10,718 nucleotides of DNA from Phycisphaerae bacterium (GTDB taxonomy: Bacteria; Planctomycetota; Phycisphaerae; Sedimentisphaerales; SM23-30), in contig JAIPFO010000091.1 in NCBI GenBank assembly GCA_021736565.1, forward strand, positions 1 through 10,718, written 5' to 3'. The position numbers and the translations under genes were made by a program. This document shows positions 6,325 to 10,718 of this stretch, one piece after another. The notes beneath the pieces are model-generated. The model was not told where the DNA came from, searched no databases, and saw only the letters and a list, made by a program, of their open reading frames with translations. Each line of letters starts with the position of its first letter. The stretch's first letter is position 1.

Positions 6325-7248
6325 TCAAAAGTTGTTTGCGTCCCGATAGGCGTTAATGAAAGCGATTTCACCTTCTTTGCCTTTTGTGCTGAACCCGTGT
6401 TCGCAGCACAGGACACCATCATATTTTTTGCTGTGCAGGTGCTTGAAGATATTTTTGTAATTGATCTCGCCGGTTCCGGGTTCATTTCGTCCGGGATTAT
6501 CCCCGAGGTGGAAGGCGCCGATCTGGTCCCAGCAGCGATCAATGTTCGGGATCAGGTTGCCTTCGGTGATCTGCTGGTGATACAGATCGTTGACGATCTT
6601 ACAGCCTGGATTGTTCACCGCCTGGCAGATCTGGTAGGCCTGGGGCATCCTGGTCAAAAACAGTCCCGGGTGATTATGCGGGTTGAGCGGTTCAAGGACA
6701 ATGACCAGGCCGGCTTTTTGACAGGCCTCAGCGCAATATTTGAGATTTTCAATGACATTAGCGGTCTGGTAATCCCATTCCAGCCGCTGATCGTATCGGC
6801 CGGGAACGACCAGGACATGCCTGGCACCGATACGCTTGTGTGTTTCGATCCATCGGTCAGCTTCTTTTAGCATCCGGTCTTTGATTTCACCGGGGGGCAG
6901 GACAAAGCTTTCTTCCTTGAAATTCGCATAGCCCACATAGGGCCCCATGTCCATCTTGAAATCGTGCAGCATTGAGGCGATCTTTTCCTGCTGCGCGGGC
7001 TTTTTATTCATCAGGCCATTGCAGAAAATGGCCCGAAAACCCTGCTCGTGCATAAACCGGATCTGGTCGGTGTCATCCTGGCCGGCTAATTGTCTAAAAC
7101 AGCCCAGCGAAGGGGCATATTTAAGCTTAAACGGCTTTTTTGTCCCAATATCCGCGTTGTCGTTATTTTGAGCCGTTACTGAACGAACTGCAGCCCCAAA
7201 AGCGACGCCAGTAGTGACGGTTGAGGTGATAAATTGACGACGATGCAT
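6325..7248 (-). CDS. Tat-exported sugar isomerase/epimerase-like TIM-barrel protein
   Basis: The product is 307 residues of the xylose-isomerase-like (AP endonuclease 2) TIM-barrel superfamily and resembles hydroxypyruvate isomerase. It starts with a twin-arginine signal (HRRQFITST, hydrophobic run, AVRSVTAQ). Four expected divalent-metal ligands are visible: Glu186 in VLEPLNP, Asp221 in VNDLYHQQ, His247 in GAFHLGD and Glu283 in CCEHG. His224 and Arg254 (NPGRNEPGTGEINY) match the usual substrate-binding region. The protein is therefore probably active. It may isomerise or epimerise a keto-sugar, or cleave a 3-keto-glycoside, together with the oxidoreductase downstream. AGGAGATT is 6-7 nt before ATG 7248. 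Export of both proteins points to sugar processing outside the cytoplasmic membrane. Confidence 0.9.
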   Translation of the reverse strand: MHRRQFITSTVTTGVAFGAAVRSVTAQNNDNADIGTKKPFKLKYAPSLGCFRQLAGQDDTDQIRFMHEQGFRAIFCNGLMNKKPAQQEKIASMLHDFKMDMGPYVGYANFKEESFVLPPGEIKDRMLKEADRWIETHKRIGARHVLVVPGRYDQRLEWDYQTANVIENLKYCAEACQKAGLVIVLEPLNPHNHPGLFLTRMPQAYQICQAVNNPGCKIVNDLYHQQITEGNLIPNIDRCWDQIGAFHLGDNPGRNEPGTGEINYKNIFKHLHSKKYDGVLCCEHGFSTKGKEGEIAFINAYRDANNF

Positions 7249-7271
7249 GATAAAATCTCCTAATATAGGTG

Positions 7272-7353
7272 CATCAAAAATCAGTTTTAACGAGTAAAAA
7301 ATCCAGGTTAGACAGCAGAATCATGGTATCAAAATACATATGACGCTGGGGTC
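7272..7353 (-). repeat. Interspersed element, copy H (short subfamily, diverged)
   Basis: This 82-bp copy begins (plus strand) CATCAAAAATCAG and ends CAAAATACATATGACG followed by CTGGGGTC. End sequences and length match copies F and G, but the middle is diverged. Read towards the isomerase-like gene, its GCGTC end lies about 97 bp from ATG 7248. The closing half-palindrome is shared with the next unit. Confidence 0.55.
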
Positions 7354-7459
7354 ATATGTTGCAGTCGGGAAAGAATGGCCCGAATGCGGAATGCGTGTAA
7401 AACGCTTTTTACCGCCTGTTTATTGCATTGGCATTACTTTTGTAATTGACTCCCGCGTT
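7342..7459. repeat. Degenerate unit I between two boundary palindromes
   Basis: The unit is bounded by GACGCTGGGGTC (7342-7353) and GACTCCCGCGTT (7448-7459). Only the end ATTACTTTTGTAATTGAC recalls the family. The inside has small hairpins such as GCGT / ACGC followed by TTTTTACC. It may be a strongly decayed element or a spacer. Confidence 0.3.
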
Positions 7460-7537
7460 AAAAGTCGATTTTCGTATTCAAGATCAGCCCTTGATCTGCG
7501 GAAAATGAGTTCCAAAAATACATACGCCGCTGATATC
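7448..7537 (+). repeat. Interspersed element, copy D
   Basis: The copy runs from GACTCCCGCGTT through AAAAGTCGATTTTCGTATTC, CCCTTGATCTGCGGAAAATG and TTCCAAAAATACATACGCCG. It follows the long subfamily from end to end with a decayed final palindrome. It points away from the minus-strand genes on both sides, so it does not share the leader position seen for other copies. Confidence 0.7.
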
Positions 7538-7574
7538 ATGAGTCGATTGTAATCGCTTTGATCGATTTGTACAC

Positions 7575-7607
7575 AAAAAAAAACCAGTACAATCTTCTTG
7601 TACTGGT
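7575..7607 (-). terminator. Rho-independent terminator of the PP2C phosphatase gene
   Basis: ACCAGTACAA (7583-7592) pairs perfectly over 10 bp with TTGTACTGGT (7598-7607) around a 5-nt loop. On the minus strand the stem is followed by nine T residues (A-run 7575-7583). This is a textbook intrinsic terminator, 150 bp beyond the phosphatase stop codon, so element E would lie in the mRNA's 3' untranslated part. Confidence 0.88.
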
Positions 7608-7657
7608 CTTTATGAAATTAGATCAAATTTTGACGCAACCATTGATTTAGATTCTCA

Positions 7658-7740
7658 CGTCAAAAGTCGTTTTTCGACTTTAAAATCATCCTTTAAGATG
7701 TGGAAAAACAGGCTTCCAAAATATTTAGAACCTCAGCGTC
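7658..7740 (+). repeat. Interspersed element, copy E (closest to consensus)
   Basis: It contains CGTCAAAAGTCGTTTTTCG, then CATCCTTTAAGATGTGGAAA, then CAGGCTTCCAAAATATT, and ends CTCAGCGTC. The left end folds as AAAGTCG / CGACTTT around T5. It lies between the phosphatase stop and its terminator, antisense to that mRNA. Confidence 0.8.
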
Positions 7741-7757
7741 CCTTTTGTGTTCGAAGA

Positions 7758-8966
7758 TCACGAGGGGCTGATCTCAACGCCAAGGATCGTCACATCATCT
7801 CGCGGATGTAGCGACCCTTCTTCTTTTTCGATAATTTCCAGAAGTCTATTGCTCATTGATTCAATATCGTAATGGGCCAGGTCTTCAAATTCTTTACGAA
7901 ACTTCATCGGCTTGTCCGGCCCCTCGTTCTCAAATGCCAGTTCCACGCCATCGGAAAACATTAATATCTTATCGCCACACTCAAGCTGGTGAGTCTGCGT
8001 CTTATACACCTGGTCGCCAAAGACGCCCAGCAGGGCACCGGAGGATTCCAGTTCGAACATCTCCAGGTTTTTGTCAAAACGGATCGGCATCGGGTGGCCA
8101 CCGCTGGCCAGTCGCAGTTCCAGGGTCTTAAAGTTCAATATGCCATAGCAGCAGGTGGCAAACTGAAAGTCGCTGAGTCCCTGGCCGACCATATCCTCGT
8201 TTAATTGCCGCAAAACTTCACCCGGGTCGATCAGTTCATAGCTGTTTTTGAAGATCTTTTTCGTGACGATCGAGCGTTTGATAAACATGGTCAGCAGGGC
8301 CGCGGGCATACCATGTCCGACGGCATCGGCCACATACATGCCGATGTGGTCCTCATCCAGTCGCATAATATCATAAATATCGCCACTGACCCAGGTGGCG
8401 GGGCGGTAGATGGTCGAAAATTGAAAACCCGGCAAATCCGGCATTTGTTTGGGTAAAAAGTCCCGTTGCAAACGGGCCGCCATTTGCATTTCCTCATTTA
8501 CCTGCTGGAAATGGCTGTTTAATGGTTGGCCCAAAGCGTGCAGGCGGTTAATCTCTCCGGTTAAATGCTTCAAGTGTTCTTGCATATCGCCCAGCATGGC
8601 CAAACGGCCGGTGATCATATCGGCAGACTCGAATCCGTCAGCGCGAAACGCGCCGTCTGATAGGATAGAAGGCGACTTCCCGGCCGTTTCAATGTCATGG
8701 GTGATCACCAGCAGATTGATCGCCATATCTTTTAACGCCTTGGTGAGTTTGCTGATCTCCGGGCCATACTTATCGGACTGCTCAAAGTCTTCCAGTGACA
8801 GCACCGCCAGGCGGATATCCACGTTTGTCTTGAGTTGACCTAAGGCTTCGTCGGGCCTGCAAATACACTGGTCATAGTCCAATTGCGTCAGTGCGCCGCG
8901 AAGCGAATCAGATAATTTACCGGGCGAACTGTCTGTTACGACTAAAACACAATTTTTATCGGACAT
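7758..8966 (-). CDS. PP2C-type (SpoIIE/RsbU) serine phosphatase with degenerate receiver-like N-terminus
   Basis: The product is a 402-residue Mn/Mg-dependent serine/threonine phosphatase of the partner-switching type. Such enzymes usually dephosphorylate an anti-sigma-factor antagonist. Residues 1-125 look like a receiver fold (VLVVTDSS at 7-14, LAVLSLED at 53-60, LLVITHD at 85-91), but the usual phospho-acceptor Asp at the end of the third strand appears to be Ser57. A probable coiled coil at about 128-168 leads into the catalytic domain (LQRDFLPKQMP, 166-176). Metal-binding acids are visible in SGDIYDI (Asp196, Asp199), VADAVGHGMPAAL (Asp214), MFSDGVE (Asp339) and PRDDVTIL (Asp390/391). 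The catalytic part is therefore complete. AGGAAGG lies about 10 nt before ATG 8966. No sigma factor, antagonist or anti-sigma gene is adjacent, so its partner must be elsewhere. Confidence 0.9.
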   Translation of the reverse strand: MSDKNCVLVVTDSSPGKLSDSLRGALTQLDYDQCICRPDEALGQLKTNVDIRLAVLSLEDFEQSDKYGPEISKLTKALKDMAINLLVITHDIETAGKSPSILSDGAFRADGFESADMITGRLAMLGDMQEHLKHLTGEINRLHALGQPLNSHFQQVNEEMQMAARLQRDFLPKQMPDLPGFQFSTIYRPATWVSGDIYDIMRLDEDHIGMYVADAVGHGMPAALLTMFIKRSIVTKKIFKNSYELIDPGEVLRQLNEDMVGQGLSDFQFATCCYGILNFKTLELRLASGGHPMPIRFDKNLEMFELESSGALLGVFGDQVYKTQTHQLECGDKILMFSDGVELAFENEGPDKPMKFRKEFEDLAHYDIESMSNRLLEIIEKEEGSLHPRDDVTILGVEISPS

Positions 8967-9029
8967 TTAAGCTTATCCTTCCTGTTATTTTTATGCGGCA
9001 AAAGCAATAGGGCCCTCTTAGTGACAGTG

Positions 9030-9081
9030 ACGCCAAAAGCCCGCTTATCGTATTAAAAAACTGACTCTTGTAATAAAGTCG
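9030..9081 (+). repeat. Interspersed element, copy J (degenerate)
   Basis: The sequence GACGCCAAAAGCCCGCTTAT, then CGTATTAAAAA and CTTGTAATAAAG, follows the long subfamily with many substitutions. It is antisense to the phosphatase gene and lies 64 bp from that gene's start codon. Confidence 0.4.
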
Positions 9082-9085
9082 GTCT

Positions 9086-9235
9086 GCCAGAAGCAAGTTT
9101 CATAAAACGTAACATTCTGGCTCTTTGTGAGGTTCGACTCAATCGGGGGGCGGCTTTAGAACGTTTTAATTGGCGGTCCACCGCCAAGGTCGGCTGGCCC
9201 CCTTCAAGTAGCCCGTTAAGTTGTTGAAAACGGGC
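9086..9235. ncRNA. Cluster of three perfect 7-bp hairpins, possible structured RNA
   Basis: The stems are GCCAGAA/TTCTGGC (9086-9092 with 9115-9121, with an inner GTTT/AAAC), TGGCGGT/ACCGCCA (9171-9186) and GCCCGTT/AACGGGC (9211-9217 with 9229-9235). The block is more GC-rich than its flanks and is bounded by GACGC palindromes on each side. The strand is unknown and no known RNA family is recognised. An alternative is the interior of a miniature mobile element, or the short minus-strand reading frame 9283-9053. Confidence 0.25.
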
Positions 9236-9250
9236 GGCAAAAATAGTCAG

Positions 9251-9359
9251 GACGCTGGCGTCAAAGTCGTAGCGGCAAAACACGAATGTCTATTTTCTGA
9301 TGGATACCATCAGTTATAAACTTTGGGACGATAATCAACTTTGAAAAACGACGTTGGCC
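9251..9359 (-). repeat. Interspersed element, copy K (degenerate)
   Basis: It is bounded by GACGCTGGCGTC (9251-9262) and GACGTTGGCC (9350-9359). Read on the minus strand it has TCAAAGTTGATTATCG then TCCCAAAG, recalling the family core. It contains the perfect hairpin CTGATGG / CCATCAG (9297-9313). The right boundary is less certain than the left. Confidence 0.4.
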
Positions 9360-9466
9360 ATCGGATGAAAGCTGAAGGGACAGCCTGTGAGTTCTTAAAA
9401 AAAACGACGCTAGGTTCTTGTAAAATAAGGATTAACAAAAATAATAAAAAAATATAAAAAAGTAAG

Positions 9467-9495
9467 TTGACACTACAATATATAGTACTTAATAT
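9467..9495 (+). promoter_or_regulatory. Putative nrdJ promoter with an NrdR-box core in the spacer
   Basis: A perfect -35 TTGACA (9467-9472) is followed after exactly 17 bp by TAATAT (9490-9495), which matches four of six -10 positions. Inside the spacer, CAATATATAG (9476-9485) equals the NrdR-box core CWATATATWG and is flanked by the inverted repeat ACTA/TAGT. NrdR is the general repressor of ribonucleotide reductase genes. The expected second box about 31 bp away is not obvious (only an A/T-rich AAAATATAAA upstream). Confidence 0.55.
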
Positions 9496-9772
9496 TACAT
9501 CTCGTTCAAGATGTTGCATTTTTGACGGTATAAGTTGAATTGGCGATTTTGGCGATTCAGTAAGCTTTTTTAGCTTGTCTTTGTTGATTGACAAGTATTA
9601 ACCATTAAACATTTCATTTCGTTGCATATAATGCTATAGGGCTGTGAAGCAGATTATTTATTGATGTCAATGGCAAAACTCTTTTGAGAGGATGGCCGGG
9701 CATTTCATGGATGTTTTACATGTAAACTATTGTCTTTTGCTGTAGCTATTATGATAATTTAAGGAGTTCATT
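9496..9772 (+). promoter_or_regulatory. Long nrdJ leader with several small palindromes
   Basis: If transcription begins near 9500, the leader is about 270 nt. It contains AAGCT/AGCTT and CTTGTC/GACAAG hairpins (about 9563-9595), the near-palindrome ATTGATGTCAAT (9660-9671) and the perfect palindrome TTTACATGTAAA (9715-9726). A second possible -10, TATAAT (9627-9632), lacks a good -35 and could mark an alternative promoter. The last bases carry the AAGGAG ribosome-binding site (9761-9766). No known riboswitch core is recognised. Confidence 0.35.
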
Positions 9773-10718
9773 ATGTCCCGGAATGCCAAGGATTCGGCCT
9801 ACAATAAAAACCATCAGACCAACACGCCCACCGGGGCGACTGAAACTTCAAAAAAGGGCACACAGAAGCCCATTCCGGTTGAACGTCATTTCAGCACGCC
9901 GGGCGTCCATCCCTTTGAGCAGATCCAATGGGACCGTCGCAAGGCAACCATTACGGACGAAAAAGGCGCGATCGTTTTTGAACAGAACGATGTTGAGGTG
10001 CCTAAGAACTTTTCGCAGCTGGCCACGAAAGTTGTCATCAGCAAATATTTTTACGGTGAATTAGGGACCAAAGAGCGGGAAACCTCCTTTAAAGACCTCG
10101 TCCATCGGGTCACCCGAACTATTGCCGATTGGGGTTTGAGCGATGGGCTGTTTGCCGGCCAGGAAGAGGCCGACCTCTTTTACGAAGAACTCGCCTGGCT
10201 GTGTGTGAACCAGTATGCCGCCTTTAATTCGCCGGTCTGGTTCAATGTCGGCCTGTACGATGTCCTGGGCATCGAAGGGTCCGGGCATAATTACCACTGG
10301 TCCGCCGATACCGATACCTTTAAGCCCTGTCCGAATACCTATCAATATCCGCAGGCATCGGCCTGTTTTATCCAATCGGTTGACGATACGATGGAAGATA
10401 TCATGGCCCTGGCCGCCAGCGAAGCGATGCTTTTCAAGCATGGCAGTGGCACCGGGACCGACCTGTCCACCCTGCGGTCCAGTCGTGAAAAACTCAGCGG
10501 GGGCGGAAATCCTTCGGGCCCGCTAAGCTTTATGCGGGTTTTTGACCAGATTGCCGCGGTGGTAAAAAGTGGGGGCAAAACCCGCCGGGCCGCCAAGATG
10601 CAGTCGCTGAAAATTCACCATCCGGACATCAAAGAATTCATTACCTGCAAGACCAACGAGGAAAAGAAAGCCTGGGCCCTGATCGAACAAGGATATGACG
10701 GCGATTACAACGGCGAAG
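9773..10718 (+). CDS. nrdJ: B12-dependent (class II) ribonucleotide reductase, N-terminal part, cut by window edge
   Basis: This enzyme reduces ribonucleotides to deoxyribonucleotides with adenosylcobalamin as radical source and does not need oxygen. From ATG 9773 (AAGGAG 6 nt upstream) 315 residues are open to the window edge; full-length class II enzymes are much longer. After a low-complexity polar N-terminus of about 40 residues come the ATITDEKGAIVFEQNDVEVP region and FNSPVWFNVG (about 151-160). SACF follows with Cys198, the likely first redox cysteine of the active site, then SVDDTMEDI. GSGTGTDLSTLRSS starts at about 224, and SGGKTRRAAKM (about 266), HHPDIKEFI and EEKKAWALIEQGYDG follow. 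These are typical of the long planctomycete-type NrdJ. The upstream NrdR-like box supports the assignment. The remaining active-site Cys/Glu residues lie outside the window. Confidence 0.95.
   Translation, partial: MSRNAKDSAYNKNHQTNTPTGATETSKKGTQKPIPVERHFSTPGVHPFEQIQWDRRKATITDEKGAIVFEQNDVEVPKNFSQLATKVVISKYFYGELGTKERETSFKDLVHRVTRTIADWGLSDGLFAGQEEADLFYEELAWLCVNQYAAFNSPVWFNVGLYDVLGIEGSGHNYHWSADTDTFKPCPNTYQYPQASACFIQSVDDTMEDIMALAASEAMLFKHGSGTGTDLSTLRSSREKLSGGGNPSGPLSFMRVFDQIAAVVKSGGKTRRAAKMQSLKIHHPDIKEFITCKTNEEKKAWALIEQGYDGDYNGE

Larger units (their letters stand above)
7249..7757. other. Repeat-rich 509-bp gap between the phosphatase and isomerase-like genes
   Basis: No gene is supported here. 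The gap holds a run of abutting elements H, I and D (7272-7537), the terminator of the phosphatase gene (7575-7607) and element E (7658-7740). Units H/I and I/D share their boundary palindromes (7342-7353 and 7448-7459), which gives a short tandem array of unlike units. Confidence 0.65.
8967..9466. other. Long intergenic region upstream of the phosphatase gene
   Basis: This 500-bp stretch includes copy J, a block bounded by GACGC palindromes (9030-9262) with three strong hairpins, a degenerate element K (9251-9359), a hairpin at 9297-9313, and a purine- and A-rich tract (about 9391-9460). A 76-codon minus-strand reading frame (9283-9053) and a 94-codon one (9594-9310) are open, but neither has a ribosome-binding site or a recognisable domain. 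Confidence 0.6.

Noticed and set aside
6295..6870. 191-codon plus-strand reading frame
   Set aside because: It overlaps the isomerase-like gene on the other strand, which has all four metal ligands.
7272..7740. The repeat cluster as a CRISPR array
   Set aside because: Units are 80-118 bp and diverged, without short identical repeats or uniform spacers, and no cas gene is nearby.
9120..9150. GGTTCGACTC resembling a tRNA T-loop
   Set aside because: The flanking bases do not form a T-stem, and no acceptor, D or anticodon arms can be placed.
9053..9283. 76-codon minus-strand frame as a definite gene
   Set aside because: It has a GTG start inside a repeat palindrome region, no ribosome-binding site and no known domain. 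It is kept only as an alternative in the finding on the 233-bp block.
1172..9359. Interspersed elements as integron attC sites
   Set aside because: The conserved ends are GACGCYGGCGTC and GTCAAAA, not the GTTRRRY/RYYYAAC core sites. Genes lie in both orientations and are housekeeping, and no integrase is seen.
9310..9594. 94-codon minus-strand frame with a hydrophobic segment
   Set aside because: It needs a TTG start without a ribosome-binding site and runs across the predicted nrdJ promoter. Its hydrophobic stretch is explained by the A/T-rich DNA.

Overview
The window looks like chromosomal DNA of an anaerobic member of the Planctomycetota, probably Phycisphaerae-like. This is inferred from the gene set: two neighbouring Tat-exported sugar enzymes (a Gfo/Idh/MocA oxidoreductase and a xylose-isomerase-like TIM barrel), small membrane-anchored proteins of a planctomycete style, a B12-dependent ribonucleotide reductase, and a biotin synthase whose auxiliary-cluster residues resemble the type used by obligate anaerobes. 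Genes are moderately GC-rich. The gaps are AT-rich and unusually long.

Layout: (1) 1-1119, minus: proA, truncated at the window edge. (2) 1538-2601, plus: three small secreted or membrane-anchored proteins of unknown function, followed by bioB (2668-3648) and a membrane-anchored alpha/beta hydrolase (3777-4697), ending at a strong hairpin (4760-4801). (3) 4842-7248, minus: the Tat-signal oxidoreductase and the Tat-signal isomerase-like protein, the latter upstream. (4) 7758-8966, minus: an RsbU-like PP2C phosphatase with a degenerate receiver-like N-terminus, followed by a clear intrinsic terminator (7575-7607). (5) 8967-9772: an 806-bp gap with palindrome-bounded blocks, three strong hairpins, and a promoter carrying a near-perfect NrdR-box core. 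(6) 9773-end, plus: nrdJ, truncated at the window edge.

The most unusual signal is not a gene. A family of about 80-90 bp elements recurs in nearly every gap over 120 bp. Members begin near CGTCAAAAGTCGATTTTCG, continue with a segment like CTTTAAGATGCGGAAAA, and often end in, or are bounded by, a GACGCYGGCGTC palindrome. At least nine copies are recognisable, with several more degenerate ones. In six cases the element begins 97-122 bp upstream of a start codon, five of them clearly co-oriented or symmetric with respect to the gene. It may therefore be a recurring leader or promoter module, or a mobile miniature element that favours such sites.

The protein-coding genes do not form one pathway. 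They are housekeeping functions (proline, biotin, deoxyribonucleotides), sugar catabolism and a signalling phosphatase, each with its own upstream region.
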